Of a stretch of 64,000 nt of DNA, positions 1-14,100 are shown one piece after another. Within the stretch, counting starts at the first letter, position 1. Each line of letters begins with the position of its first letter. This DNA comes from Anseranas semipalmata (lineage: Eukaryota; Chordata; Aves; Anseriformes; Anseranatidae): the NCBI GenBank assembly GCA_013399115.1, contig VXAA01003997.1:1096349-1160348 (forward strand). Direction: 5' to 3'. The notes beneath the pieces were generated by a model. It saw nothing but the letters and a program-made list of their open reading frames with translations. It was not told the DNA's origin and made no database searches. The translations under genes were made by a program, and so were the position numbers.

Positions 1-445
1 CTGATGTTTGGGATTGCCCTAACCCAGGTGCAAGACCTTGCACTTGGCTGTGTTTAACTTCATAATGTTCGCATGGACCCACCTCTCAAGCCTGTCAAGG
101 TTCCTCTGGATGGCATCCCTTCCCTCTACAGCATCAGCTGCACCACTCAGCTTGGTGTCGTCCAGAGAATTCCTGAGGGTGCACTCAATCCTGCTGTCCA
201 TGTCACTAATGAAGATATTAGTCAGTACCAGTCCTGATAGGGACCCCTGAGGGACACCACTCATCACTGGTCTCCAGACGTTGAGCCATTGACTGCAACT
301 CAACAGATATAGCCATTTAGCCAATTCTTCATCCACTGAACAGTCCATCCATCAAATTTGTGACTCTCCAATTTAGAGACAAGAATGTTGTGTGGGAGCT
401 TATTAAATGCTTTGCACAAGTTAAGGTATCTGAAAGAGCTTTTGT
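1..445 (-). mobile_element. CR1 LINE fragment, reverse-transcriptase region, inactivated
   Basis: Read on the minus strand, the segment matches the CR1 ORF2 reverse transcriptase. The order is LCKAFNKLPHNIL, then KFDGWTVQWMKNWLNG, then SGVPQGS, the catalytic-box relative LDDTKLSG, and AKCKVLHLG followed by GNPKHQ. The element runs past position 1, so its 3' end is outside the window. It is clearly dead: an in-frame TGA at 300-302, a frame change near 265-272 between NGYIC and the SGVPQGS block, and a TAG at 19-21 where related copies have Gln. The Phe-Ala of the usual FADD box is replaced by Ser-Leu. The edge near 445 is where similarity fades and is approximate. It stands antisense to LIMCH1. 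Confidence 0.9.
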
Positions 446-3394
446 TGGGTAAGGAGAGCTCATCAAGAAAAGGTATCACTAGCATGTCAAACCCCTTTCC
501 TAGAAAAACCTGAGAAAGAGGTCAGGTTTTGGGGAGCCATCAGGCTTGCATGCGTGTTGTTGGAAAGATTTGTGACTTGACCATAGCTGGGAGCACAAAG
601 GACACAGGAGCAAAGACCTCATTGATGGCAGTCAGGGTGGTTTTTTTGAGTCACCTTATATTTTCACAAGGGGCAAATAAGCAACTGTGTTTTACTGTAA
701 AGTGAATATTTTACTCTTGTCCTATCAAATCCAAATTAGTATCTTCTATTTTAATTTTCCGTTGCTTTGAGCTTAGGCTGTTTGAGGTTGTGTAGATGTT
801 GGCATAGCTTGTGTCTGCTGCTTTATAGAAGCTGTTGTGGCTACTGGATAAGTATGTTTCCATTGCTAGCCATCAAAAGATTTTAGCAACCTTTTCTCTA
901 AATATTGTACATGATTTAACTAGGAGAGTTCAGATGGTTCTTTACTGAAGTGCTATATTCAGTGACTTACTGTATTTGAGCTTTGGAGTTTTGTTTTTGT
1001 CTGTTAAACTAATGGCTTAGTGACTAGGAGATTACTAACCCTGTTTTCTTCTGAGATTGCTTTAGATTTGTTATTTCTGAGTGGTGTTCTGTGAATTTCA
1101 TTACTTAAATTTTCTTGTAGTCTTAACGCACGCACATTAAGCCTTCTCTTGTGCCATGTGCAATGTGTACCTTTTGGTAATGTAGCAAATTCAAGACTTT
1201 CTCTTTTTGGTTGTTTTTAACTAAATGAAAATAAACAGGCAGCTGGCTATGTAATGACATCAGAAAGCCCACATGAGCCAGGAAAATGTTACACTCATAG
1301 CTAAATTGAAAAGATGCTCTCACAAAATTCTGTTCTGATGGAAGAAACAATCCTTCTACCTAGGAAAGGAAACTGCAACATAGCTGTTTTTAAAAAAAAA
1401 AAAAAAACCAAAACTGAAGTCCCAGTAGGCTTAAATAATAACAGAAAGAGTTTTCAGTATTGTGTAGCTTAAATAGAACTATTTCTCTTTCTCTTGATTG
1501 AGAATGTTTACTTCAGTCCAAAGGTACGAGTGATTTAACACTGCAGAGTGAATGCAGATTAAGTTGAGAGATTAAAAAATGATTACTAAGGTGAAATACC
1601 ATTAAATATGTTATCTGATTGTTTGATATATATCAGTAATCAGTGATAACAGCTGTTTCTTATCTGGTCCAAAATTTCTCCCTATGTTTGCACAAGTATT
1701 AATAAGGGGAAGCTTTAAAATAAAGTTCCTTTCTTTTTGGGTAGCCTTTCCACTCCTTTTGATGCCTTTGCATCAATCCCAATATGCATTTTGTGGGATT
1801 TTTATGGTTGCATGTTTATTTGTAAGACTAATTATGCTTGTAAATGGGTCTGGAAAATTTTGCAAAATATTTGCTAATACTGCATGCTAGAGATAGTTGT
1901 GTGAGATAAGGGCTGAAGAACCATCACTAGGGAAAAGTAAGTCCATTTCTTTCCACCCCTCCTTGTGCAGAGATGATGTTGAGGAAGAATGTTCTGTGTG
2001 AGAGGTGTGTTACATACCCTCTGAATAGAACAGTGTTGTCATGAATATAGATGGACCTTCACAGATGCACAGAGCTTTACCTCTTAAAATCTATGACCTT
2101 AATGATAACTATTCCCACATGTGCAATGTTGGAAGGGGAAAGGGGAATATAAGTTGCAGTCTTGCTCTGTCCTAGAGGAAGGTATTATTTGTTTCACAAA
2201 ACAAAGAGCAAGGGCATGTTGAAGTGCTGTCACATGCTGAGATGTGTGTAAGGTGTCTGTGTTAAAAATCTTGCCAGCTCGGCACAATAATTATATTGAT
2301 GCAGGGCTGTGCTGCAATCTAGCTGAATTATTAGGCATCTTTCTTATGAGAAGCTTTCCAATCATTTCTTCTGTTCTTTCAGTGCTGTTTTCTTTTTTTT
2401 TTCTTTCTGTTACAGTTCTTTTCCTGAGTTGCACCCAAATTGTAGGGATTCTGTGGGCCTGATAGGACCATAGCCTTATAATGCTATGGTATGCTTGGTG
2501 AGAGTAGAAAATAGGGACAATCATTATTCCCACAGCAATTTTGCAAATACAGATCAGATGACTAAAGTTCCCTATTTATTTATTTTTAAGCCTCTTTGGC
2601 AAGGATTTATAGGTCTTAGTACTAACAACTATTTTGCCAGGTGTCAGTAAAGATTACGCATTCTTGAAATTCTCAGTATTTTTCACTGCTATCTGTGCAA
2701 TCTGCTTTGAACTTGCAGTTGGACCTTAAGTGTGGAGTGACTTTCAGCAGCAGGAAAGTAGCTTGGGAAATAGTGAAAGAGTGCATACTATGAAAGACTG
2801 TTCCTGGGCATAGCTGCTCCAAAGTCCTCCTAGAGGGGTGCATGTGTGTGTTGGGTCTACTTCTTCAAGCTGGAGGACTCTGAGCTTTCATACTGTTTCA
2901 TAGTGAGTATGGTATGAAGTTTCATTTCTCACCTTTATTTTGACTCAAGTACTGCTCTCTTACTTGGAGAGTAAGCTCTAAGTATGGCTAGGGCTGCCAG
3001 TATGTACTTGGGAAAGTCAGTGATTGAAAAATAGTATTAGTGAATGTCTGTCTTCAGCTGAAGGGTTTTTACTGTAGACTAGCAGAAGTGCAGATAAAAA
3101 GCCTCATTGAAAAGTGCCATAGTGAATATGTCTTCTAACAGTCTGCTCCAAGCTAAGAATAAGATGGCTTTGCCTGGAGTAAAAACCTAGGAAACTGGAA
3201 AGTATTGTCCATGAAGGAGGCCAAAACCGAAGCAAATCTATAGCTAGCTATCTAAAATGCTGCAGCCATCTGTAGGCTCTTTGAACCATTGCCGTATGAC
3301 CCATGGCAATATGAGGGTGCAAGCGGAGGAGATAGCCTATCAGGGGATTTCATAACTCTGCCGATTGAAAGCCTGAGGGAAAGGAGTCCTGGTT

Positions 3395-3422
3395 AATAAA
3401 ATAAAAATAAAAATAAAAATAA
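3395..3422. repeat. (AAAAT)n simple repeat
   Basis: Successive ataaa and aaaat units followed by aac; about five units. Confidence 0.9.
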
Positions 3423-4509
3423 CAAAAAATCTGCTCACAGAAGATGACCTTCATATTTAACCCTTCCTTGATCCATACTTGACTTTAAAAAGAAACAAAC
3501 AAATAAAAACACACTTGAACATTAGTCTAGCCCTAATGCAGGTTATTTGTGTTCTTCAGTTTTTCCGAGATCTTTCTTTTGTTCAAATCCAAACATTCAT
3601 ACAGCTTTCTCATCAGACAACAATATTTCAGAATTCAAACAGAACATAAATATACCAGACTTTTTTCTCTCTGACTCCCCAACAACTGCACATAGGCTCT
3701 GTTATTTGAGTATTGGACATCTGGACTCTGTTTCCCTTCGTGACAGTCAAATCCTTCTGAAAATTCCATGTATGCCGGAGATCAAGATCCTCAAAATGAT
3801 AAACAAAGACTATGTTGTCAAATTCTATGACTGCCTCTTTCATTTCTTCCTTTTCTATTTTCTTAAGAATACTGAAAAGCTAGACTGACATCAGTGCATA
3901 TTCCTGATGCACTTAAGCTCTTCAGCTTCCTAAGAATGCAGATGGTTGCTAAAGGTACCTTGGACCTCTCTGGAAGTCACGCTGGAAGCTGTGCCCTGGA
4001 CATTCCATGCGTTTGATCCTCTGTATTCGAAACAACTGGTTGTTCTTGCATGGTGTGAGAAGAGCAATGACAGCACTCATTTTTGGTTGTGCTTTTGGAC
4101 TGTTAGCTCACTCAGTCTTTACAAATACAATTATAGTTTCCTGTATGATGAAATCATACACCTGGAAGCTGCAGCCCACACCCCTAATAGTTGCTTCCAA
4201 ATCTTTTGACAAGCTGACTAGGGAGGGACAATCTTCTCAACTCCATTTCTCAGTCTCTTCCACTCTGAGTGCAAGAAGTCAGGCAGCTGCCGGTGAGGAG
4301 GGAATGCAAGCAAAGAGCATGGAAGGGGAAGCCAAGAACGAGCAGGCTAGCTGGGAGGAATACGGCAACTTTACCTGGGCTCGCAGAGAGTGAATTGGGA
4401 AGGCCAAAACTGAGCTGGAGTTGAGATGCATGGGGGATGTGAATAGCAACAAAAAGGTCTTCTGCAGTATGTGGGCAGTGGAAGGAAGAGTGCTTTCTGT
4501 CACTGAGAG

Positions 4510-4985
4510 GTCATGGCAACTGGGAGAGGTCCACCATGGCTGGAATTGGTAATCTTCACAAAGGGCAAATAGGAGACCTGGGAGGTCAGCCTCGCCTTAG
4601 TCCCCAGGAGAATTATGGCAGAAATAGATCTTTCTGGAAACTATTTGCAGGAATACAAAGAAAAGAGAGGTGATTCGGAATAGTCAGCATCAATTTTCTA
4701 AGGACACGTTATGGCTGAGCAACCTGATTCCCTTCTGTGGTGAGATAACTGGCTCAATGGCTGAGAGGAGTGCAGTAGATGTAGTTTGCCTTGACTTTTG
4801 GCATAGTCTCCCATAGTGTTCTTCAATACAAATTGGAGACACATCAACTGAGTGGGAGGTCTGCCAGGTGGGTGGAAAACAGGCTGGACTCAAGGACCAG
4901 TGATCAGTAGTTTTAAGTCACTTACTACTGGTGTTTCTCTATAGATCCATACTGGGACTAAGGCTAGTTCTTTGTATCTTTCTAT
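4510..4985 (+). mobile_element. CR1 LINE fragment, old and heavily mutated reverse-transcriptase region
   Basis: At nucleotide level the segment follows the CR1 ORF2 path. It starts with a tcttcacaaagggcaaatag motif, where CR1 has tcttcaaaaagggcaa, then ggtcagcctcgcctta, gtccccaggag, tagtcagcatcaattttcta, gagcaacctgattcccttct, gtagtttgccttgactttt and ggtgggtggaaaacaggctgg. The corresponding protein blocks in CR1 are PISL, SQHGF, LTNL, VVYLDF and WTVRW. No long reading frame survives; small deletions and stops break it, so it looks older than the copies near 61.5 kb. It lacks a CR1 3' tail. The boundaries are estimates. Confidence 0.8.
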
Positions 4986-7900
4986 AGGCATCTATCTGCT
5001 TAACAAAATTCTGGCCATGTAGGTTTCTGTCAGGAAGCTTGCAGGCTTTCAGCCTGACTCAGCATCATCCACCTAGGCATGTACAACTACGCTTATACTG
5101 TTTCGTCTGAGATCCCACGCCTATTCTTCTTTCCTTACTGCTGTTGGCGGTCGTCCAGCTTCCTCTACATGAGGCATTTAGAGCACTGGATTCTGCTTTC
5201 TACTCCACTGTACATCATGCAAGTGTCCACAGCGCTTTGCATGGCAGTGTCCTTAACATTGTGTGCTAGTTCTTACACCCACTGACAAGACAGCGTATTT
5301 TGCTAAGCCTAGTATGGTTGCGTGGCGGTGTTTTTTCCTTTTTTTTTTTAATGTAGGGGTGGATGTGCATAATGCATGTATTAGATGGTGCAGTGCTGTG
5401 TGGAAGGCCAAAGGGGATTGCATCCTGACTTGCTTAGGTCATTAACTTTGTGCTCTAAGTATCGTTATTATTAGCTGAGTTTGTATAGCTTCACAGCTAC
5501 TTTGCACGTCTTGGTTCTGTTAGGGACACCTGTTTTGGGAGGCAGAAGGGGAAGATGAGAAAGAACACAGAGACCAGAACATGGATTCTCTGGCTTCTGT
5601 CCACAAGCAGCCTTTAGGAGACATCGAGAGAGAGACAGCTGGCTGAAGATGTCAAGTACCCATAATTATCAGTTATTTAATAGAACCCCAGAAAAAGGAA
5701 CTAGGAAGAGAACACTTTCCTTTTAAGGAGAGTTATTGCTTCCTCATGAAGAAAACCTCTCCATTTAGGGCTAATATTATTTTTGGATCATGCTTTAGTC
5801 AGGTCTGCAACACAGGTATGAGAAGTCTTACATGTGGAGAAGTGGGAAGTGTTTCTGTGCTCAATATGTGTCTTAAGAGGCATGAGTGCCAGAGCCCTGA
5901 CTATATTCCATGCTTAGACTCCTTTGATGCCTGACGTTTAAAACTATTATTGCTCCGTGACAGGTGAGCTGTGATGGCCAGTGATGGTTTTCATTACAAA
6001 TCAAAAGAAATCTTTATGTTCAGTGCAAACCTCTGTTTATCCAGCTGCTGCATATGTTAGATGATGACTAGTGCACTAGCATGAACTAGTGAGAGATGCA
6101 AGATTTCCTTCCAGTGCCAAGTAGTGCATTTGTACCATCAACGCAGACGGCTGAGAGACAAGGCTACAGAGTTCTGTGAGCTGGATCGTGGAGCTTTGCA
6201 ACAGAGCCTTTCTACTGTCTAACTGCATTGGCCTTTTGGGCAGGAGCTTTTTGTCTCTCTAATGATCTTCCTGTCAAAAATTTTTAGGGGCTGTGATAAC
6301 TCTCCTCGCCTCGCCCCTGTGGATAAGGCCCAAAGTATTCAAAAGCAGAGAGACTGTGGTGCCTACTGTAATCTCATTCTGTAAAGTATAAAAGCAATTT
6401 CATATGCTAAGTGATCCACGAATTGGTTTGTTTGTTATAAAATGGGACATAAAGTGCGTTGAAGGTATGTACTTCCTCAGCTGTACTTTCTACTGCCACT
6501 TGCCTGAAGCACAACCTTGTTTTTATCAACTTGTACAGCTGTGTCTTGAGCTTCACTCTGCATGCACACCATTTCTGGTCCTCTAACATAAAGCCTAAAA
6601 TGAACTCATTACAGTTGCCTGGAGCAGGATTTTTCTGAACAATCTATTCTATAAAATTTTGATATCTAAGATCTGGCAATGTAGGCTGTGCTTTCACATC
6701 CCCCTTCCAAACAGCACTTTTGTCCTTCAAGAAGCAAAACAAATGTAGGATTGATGACTTCTCTGGTAGTTTGTACCTACTTGTTTAAATATCTAAACTA
6801 CCTGTTCTAGGCAAGGGTTTTCCGCCTTGCATTTCAGAACAACCCTGAAGGCTTTTCTTGAAATTAGGAGCACTCCACACTGAAATAATTTGGGGAACTG
6901 TGTTTAGGAACTGCTCTCAAAGATAGTACAAAGAATTAGTCATTTCCCTAATTTAGCTTGCAGTTATTAGGGCTTATTGAATTTCTGGGCATGATAGCGG
7001 GTAAAACAGAAATAAATAAAAAACTTTAGATTTCTGTGTGCAAATTCGGTCATGGTTCAAACAAGATCCAGCAATATTTGCTTGTGGACATGACAATAAG
7101 ATGTCACAGCTATTACATTCCTCTGAGGGTTTATAATCAGTGTGTGTACATGAATTGCATTACAGTAATAATAATAAATAATTTTAAAAATGTAGAGGCA
7201 CTTTGAAGGTAAGCACTCAAAAGTTGGTGTCGGTATTTAGGTTGCCTTCCCAGTCTTATTTCTAAGACGCAGCATAGGCTGTGATCTTTACTTACATGAT
7301 CATAGACTCTTTCTCCAGCAGTCTCCGTTTCTTTCAATGTCCAAGATGCCCTTCAGTGCACAAGGGCAGCTGTTCGGTATTGATCTTCTTTGTTTGTTGT
7401 GTGGCATCACTCCAGGCTTACTGCACAATATCTAAACATGGTACTGAAAACAGCTTGGTTAATTCTTTGCTTTGAGTTTTCATCCGCGTCTTTTTAAACA
7501 TTTTATTGCCCTTGGGCAGTTACATGAAATAAAGCTGCTCAAGAAGAAAAGTAACTGCTGCTTGTCATTTGGGGGGATTGGTCATATTCTTAGCTTGTCT
7601 AACCTGTTAGGCCTTCTTCTACAGCGGGGTTGACTGTGCTTCACAACCTAATTTGAGCACAAGAACTGTAGAATTCTAGCTGTTGAACTGTATCTTCTCA
7701 GTTACACTTATGCTAGGCTTAAGTTCTCCATATTCCAGTCTTGAAATACCACCAATGAAAGTCAGTATATTGCAGTTCAGAGATTGCATCCGTGGTTGTA
7801 GCAGGAAGAAGATGAAGATCTTAAAAAAGCTGAATTCAGCTGAAAGAGGTGCACAGAAGAGTGCTGCTGTGAGAAGAAATTTGGTGTTCATGGATGTGGC

Positions 7901-8884
7901 CAAAATTTTGGCTGCTGTCAGCACTAGGATCGTTTTGGGAAAAGAGGACACTTACTGCAGCACAGAAACCTCAGGTTGCAGGACTAGAGAGGATGCTGTG
8001 GTGTGGAAACCCTCACTGTTACAGGCAACTGGGGTATGTAATTCTATAAAACCATAAGATGGTCAAACTTCATCCTAAAAGTAATAATGATCAGTGAAGC
8101 AATGTGCTTATGAAGGTCTGTCTGAAAAGCATTTGAATCTTTCCATGGTTAGAAACACTCTAATTTTCAACCTAGATGCAGCTATGACTGAGGTATACCT
8201 GCTTGTTCCTGTGCTCGCATCATCTTTTGACCTAAATAACTCTCCCAGTTCCAAATGTACCTCACTCTTCAACATTATCACATAGCTCAGCAGTTGCAGC
8301 AACGGGAGGCTGAATGAGTTGGAGTAGAAGTGTTTTCTCTGGGTGAGGTGGTAGTTTGGAAGCGAGCATTGCCATGGGATTCTTCTGATAAAGAATGAAA
8401 AAAAAATGACTGCAAAACAGAACTCACAAGTGTGTGTATAGGCTATTACCATGCAATGTGTTCTGTGTAGGAAGAGGTGACATCTCAGTCCCATACTCAT
8501 TGGAGCATTATTAGCACTAGTTCTAATGGGAAAACAGAAGTAGCCCATCTCTGATATATAATTGAAAATATACAGCTGTTAAAGATATTATGTATGTGTA
8601 AAAATTGACTACATACCATTTCAACTCAGATTATATATATATTCAAGGGGGCTTTCTTTTCAATTTCTTTTGCTTGTGGATAACAGCCTCACAAACCCTT
8701 CATTTCCTGACTCTTCACAGGGCAAGACTTTTCAGTGGCTGGTCAACTGGCTTTTGATTGTTAAGGGGTGAAGTTATCTTTGCCTTCATGTTTCACGTTT
8801 ACTTGTAAGCACTGTAGATTGTAAAAACAGTATTTACTGCCTTGCAACTGTGCTTTTGTCTCCAAGAGTGTGATTGTTGCCTAC

Positions 8885-8900
8885 CACACACACACACACA
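8885..8900. repeat. (CA)8 microsatellite
   Basis: Eight perfect CA units. Confidence 0.95.
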
Positions 8901-10754
8901 GAACTTTCTTTGCTTTTGTTTCCCTGGTGGGCAAGCGGCTGCGCTAGATGATAAGCCAATTTGCTGTTAGTGTGGACCAGAAAGACCTGTCTGAAGCCAC
9001 GTATGGAGGAGCTGTGTGGAAGATTTGCTTCTTAAGGGGTTAATGATGTGGAATTTCACACATAATGCAAAATGACTATGCTGTATGCATTCTCTGTGAA
9101 TTTTCTCACTGATCACAAAAGACTTTTGTTTGGTGTGCTAGAATGGTCCATAGACTAAATGTACCCTGTTCTTTTAATTGGATAGAAAATAACTCTGCTA
9201 ATTGGAGAAAACTGAATAAAGCAGTTGGTGCTACATGCCAAATGACAAGTCTTTTGCAAGAAATATGGCTTGTCTTTATATTGCCTTTATATGCATCAGC
9301 AGAGTTCTAGTATAAATGTGTAACACAGAATGAACCCAACTTAGAATCAATTCCGTCATTTGGCAGAGACTCGCATGTTTTAGAAGGCACCTTTACCTGA
9401 GATGCATTAGTGTTTATTTTGCAAGTTAAGGCAGGAGCAGAAGATTGACTTTGTCTAAGAGAATGATGTGACTGCGTGCTTGATGGGAACAATGGTGTTT
9501 CGTTAGCATTCCTCCAGCGGAGAAGTCTCTAATGCAGAAGAAAAGAGCAATGCATTCCCCCCCACCACCCTCAGTCTGCGTGGTGAAGTTGGATGCCCTT
9601 TTAATAATGACAAGGTACTTGGTATGGAGGATCGCAGGCTTTTAAAATCATGTCCCTAGCTTGTACCATATTGACAAGAGCAGCTGGCATTGTAACCTAC
9701 TGTAAGGGACAATTAATTTCATTAATGAAGGAAGCTCAGAAAGATGAAAACGCCCCTCTAGCATAGCTTTATTCCTTATATACTGCTGTTGAGGAAATAA
9801 GTATCACAGCTGATGATTCCTAGGTATCTCAGCATCCTGCTAAAATCCCCTGATCCTTTTAGCTTTGCTCTGTAGTGTGAAAAGCAGGTTGATGGTGACA
9901 GAGTTACATCTTGCAGTGCTGCCTTCTAAATTAAACGTTTTGGAGAAGACAGGGTGTCCCAGGCAGGCTGAGACCCTGTGTGTGAGATGTGAAGTTCTGA
10001 AATCTTTTACCCTGTGTGCATCAAGTAACAGAACAAAGGGACGCAGTCAGCACACCAATCGTGTGGAATTGGTTGAGAAAGGTACAACCTACTAACTTGA
10101 TAGTTTGAGAGGAGGGTGCAAAGATAGTTATTCTTTGCTTGGCATTGTAAATTAGCCTATGGCTTCCATGTGCTGCATCTGAATACTTGGTATGTCTCTG
10201 CTAAGGAGCACTGTCAGACAGCCACCATCATGAGTTCCTGAGAGCTAATGTTAAATGGATGTGAGTGGAGTAAGCGCTGGCTTGTCTTCCAGCAATATTT
10301 ATGGTATGAAAAATACCTGAAATCGTATTGGTGAGAAAAAAATAAAATAAAAATGTAAAAAAAACAACATTTCGAAGATAAGGAGGAGAGGACTAAGGAC
10401 ACTTGAATGGATATCAGTTACTCTGCCTTAAAGGTGGTAGAATTAGTTACCTTTTCGAGATGAACAGAACAATGAGACTTCATGAAAGCAGGCACTAAAA
10501 TTGTAGATATGTCTGTATGTGGTTGCGTTTTGTCTGAGCTAGAAAGAACACACTGCATAGGTGGATGTTTTCTGTGTGAAAAAGCACATAGGCTTGTTTT
10601 CTTCAGTCCTAAGGAGTGTTCTTCCATGTCATGGAGCTTACAGCTGCAAGGTTTTTGTGACTTCAGTCGGAAGCAGACTAGCTAAATTCAACCTCTGAAT
10701 GTGTATCAAGGGGCAGGCGGAAACAGACAGCAGCTTATACATATTTCAGTTTTT

Positions 10755-11100
10755 AAAACCTGCTTTCGGAACGACCTTTTCCGCTGTTGCACGGTCCTGT
10801 GTCACGGCACGGGGTGCTTGGCGGGCCGGTCACAGGTCCCTGGGGAGTCCAGGCTGGTGGAGGAGAAGGGGGCAGCCGAGCTTCTCCGAGCACGCGCGTG
10901 GAGAGGCAGATCCTTGAAGCCAGCGGGAGAGCAGGGGCTGGTGGATGGCTCTGGCAGTCCCATGGTGACTCCTTGGCGGTCCCTGGGTGGCTGTCCCCTG
11001 CTCGCACCGGGGATCCTGGCCTTTTGGAATATGCATGAGCCTGTAGGTGGGTCTCAGCCTTTGGCCTCCGCGCCCTGGGCTGTGTACTGGGCTGCGTGAT
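10755..11100. promoter_or_regulatory. CpG-rich patch, possible regulatory island
   Basis: This C+G-rich block in A+T-rich surroundings holds about 20 CpG by eye, several in CGCG or CCGG context. No TATA box, start codon context or LIMCH1 exon 1 sequence is recognisable in it. It could be an alternative promoter, an enhancer, or a remnant of an unrecognised repeat. The reading frames over it on both strands are what high C+G content produces by chance. Confidence 0.35.
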
Positions 11101-11150
11101 GCAGCTGGTGTTTCTTTCCTGGGCTGGATTAAGTGTTTCAGAGCTCAAGG

Positions 11151-11170
11151 AATATATATATATATATATT
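11151..11170. repeat. (AT)n microsatellite
   Basis: About ten AT units directly downstream of the CpG-rich patch at 10.75-11.10 kb. Confidence 0.95.
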
Positions 11171-14100
11171 TAACATTATAGTTAAAATGCATGGTTCTTG
11201 ATCCTGTGGCTTAGTGGCTTTAGTGTTTTGCTGATAGCTGTCTTTGTATATAACATTTTTTATAAATGTTTTGGTGAAATATAAATTGCAGAATGGAGGC
11301 TTGCTACTAGTTTTGCATTCACTCAGCAAACTAAATTCTGTATTGAGTGATAGGACATTCTTTTAGAAGAAACCCAGTTATTTCAGTGAGATTTTCAAAA
11401 GGAATAGAAGCCAGTTCTTAGCAGTGAGAGTCAATAACAAATCCATATCTAATGTTGTTTCAGAAGGAGGCTGTTTATTGACTTTGTGTCACTGGACGCA
11501 GAGGGAGTCATGGTCTTCAATGGTCTGCACGTGCTGTGTGTCCTCCCAGTGGTCTCCTCCAGAGAACGGGCTCTCAGGGCTGCTTTAGCAAATAGAGCAG
11601 TAGTGAGGGGAAAAAGCCGTTTCAGAATATTCTGCATCAGGATAACTGCTTCTGTGATTTTCTTAGACTGATGAAAATTAAAGCATAAATATATATCAGA
11701 GCTAGATCTCTGAGAGTACTGGAACTTAGAGCAGAACTACAGAAAAAAATGCACAACAAACATTTAAAAAATAAAGAAGTAGGAGTGCTTTCCTTTGGAT
11801 TTACTAAGGGAATAATAACTGCTGCTTGGTAATGGTTAATGTTGAAATATTTGCTGTTGTGTTTCATTTAACCTAAACTTCAGATATTTTGAGTTTGAAA
11901 TCTTTCGTGCAACTTTGAGGCAAGGGTGCTCAGAGGTGCTTTGGCGTCCAAGGGCCTTTCAGACCATCAGTTTTTTTTCCAGCAGAACCTCTAAAGGAAG
12001 CAAATGGCCACCTTGGAATAATGCAAGATAAAGCAATATTTTCACCATAGTGGAGGAGGAAATGCTTATACTTACATACTTCTTATCTCCTTGGGAGGGC
12101 ATTTACTTCAGAAGGTAATGTGCAAACCGCCACTGTGTCTGTTGGTTTCAACTTTCTGAATTTTGAGTAGGAGCTTAATCAGGATATGTTCTGTATTCAG
12201 GCACTAGGATAAGTATGACGCTTTAGTCAACTCTGCTTTGACCTAAACATCTACTGAATTGAATTCTTTATAGCTTTGTGAGAGATTGAAAAGTGTTACT
12301 GCAGAAGTCAGGAATTGGTATGAGAAGGGAGGGCAAGAAAAATGTGAGAATATGAAGCTGGTTGTTGGTGTCTCTTTGATTTTCATTCGAGAAGTGGAGA
12401 AGAGTTCATATCTGGAGGGAGTAACTGAGATAGCAAATGCAAATTGGTGCACAAAATGTATTTTGTGCTATTTACATGCTTTTTATTTATTTTTTCCTGC
12501 ATGACTAGTGGGAGCCTCAGGAACTGGGAGCAGTTTGTTTTGAACTGTAGATGATTTTCTTACAACAAAATGATCATTGTATTCTATATAGAGAAAGAAA
12601 TTTTAGCTCTAAATGTACAGAAAGCTTTTTTGTTTGTATAGTTGTAGGGAACTTATGGATAAATACCCAATTTTCAGAAGTTGCTTATTTTTAATGAAGA
12701 GCATATTTGTGGAAGTTTTGCATCTGGTTTGACAGAACTATTAGTCTGATTCTTGCATTCCTTGTGTGTGTGTGTCCTGCTTAATCTGACAGCTGTGAGC
12801 AGTTTTTTGCTGTAAGAAAGTGCCTCAACCTCTAATATTTAAGTACATATGCCTTCAAATTGGGTGGCCTGATTTGCACAAAGTAACTGTATAAGGTGAG
12901 AGACGGGTCCACAAAAATAATTAGATTTTAAAGGCTGGTGAGAGGTGCATTGTTTTTAAAACAACGTACTGATTAAATAGCTAACCTCAAAGATAACAAA
13001 AAAAAAATAAAAAATCTGCATACGAAGAGAGAGGGAGATTGAAAATCCTGGCCCAGTAGTGGCAGCGTGGCAGAGGTCTCCAGCAGGACGCGGGGCTGAG
13101 CTGGGCTGGTTGAACAGTGGCCGAAATCGCTGCTGAGGTGCAGACATCTGGCTCAGGCTGTGTGACAGGGAATTCCCTGTTCCCAACTATTGGATCAGAT
13201 AGCTGCTTTTATCTCACGCCTTGGCGATATGAGTAATTAGGGCACGGGTGGGGGGAATAGCCTATCCAAAGCACGATGCGTTTGGTGTGGCTCTCTGTAG
13301 ATTACAAGTTGCACAGCTGACTATTTCTACACTTTACTTACATAAGAGAATTTTTGCCCTCTGTCCCAATAGCAAACAGACTGAATTTTGAGCTCAGTGG
13401 GAAACACAGAAAAAATATTAGTTGCAGGAAGCATTGTTTTAATCTGAATTTCATAGATACGTGTTTAGCAAGTCTGACCTTTGGCTGGTTTTTGTCTCTG
13501 GGCTGTTTGCTGAAGAAGAGTTAGATATTTAACGCCTATTAGCTCCTTTTCAAAAATAAATTAAACTCTTAAGCAGAATTTTGAGATGAAGCGTTGGCAT
13601 CTGTTTGTTGAATCAAATGAATATTAAAAAATTCCTAGCAAACCACAAATAGTTACATGGGAAATACTAAAAAGAAAAGCGGCTGAAATGTTTCCAAACA
13701 CATTTTTAAAATTTAAATTTGTTTTTGTTTTGTAGCCGCCTTCAAAAATATTCTGTGCAGATTATGCTCAATGTTCAAAATCAATCAACTTCATCAGAAT
13801 TTTTTGCTTTATTTGCCACCTGATTTGTGAAAGATTGAGTGAATATGAAAAGGGTATTGAATGTTTGTAATTATCATTATTTAACACAGCTGAGAGGTGG
13901 CAGCCATTGATACCAAGGAGACTCAAGTTTGACTCAAGTCAGCTGCATGCTGGTGTGCATCCGGACATGTTTAGTGCACACACATCACAGGCACGAATGC
14001 AAGCTGCTAACAGTTTGTTAGCAATGTAACCTAATTGTTTCACTAATGCGTATAGATACTTTGCAGCCCATAGTGTTGGAATGGGCTCTGAAACCATTGC

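Noticed and set aside
3560..3600. tRNA-like B box (gttcaaatcc)
   Set aside because: There is no A box at the right distance and no cloverleaf can be drawn. No tRNA or rRNA gene was found in the window.
4007..4393. Plus-strand open frame of 128 codons
   Set aside because: No family resemblance, no splice or promoter context, and it is overlapped by other open frames. Judged chance.
8108..8548. Minus-strand ATG-initiated open frame of 146 codons
   Set aside because: The translation is hydrophobic and low in coding character, with no recognisable domain. The plus-strand stretch near 8114 (ctgtctgaaaagcatttgaa) faintly suggests a mariner-type terminal repeat, but I found no inverted partner and no transposase motif.
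10755..11100. LIMCH1 exon 1 in one of the CpG-rich patches
   Set aside because: I searched this and the other patches, and the rest of the 5' side, for a frame ending in Trp-Ile-Glu before a donor and found none. Exon 1 probably lies left of the window.
13300..13890. Possible conserved non-coding element
   Set aside because: The stretch looks unlike decayed repeat and is free of simple repeats, but conservation cannot be judged from one sequence. A multi-species alignment would decide.
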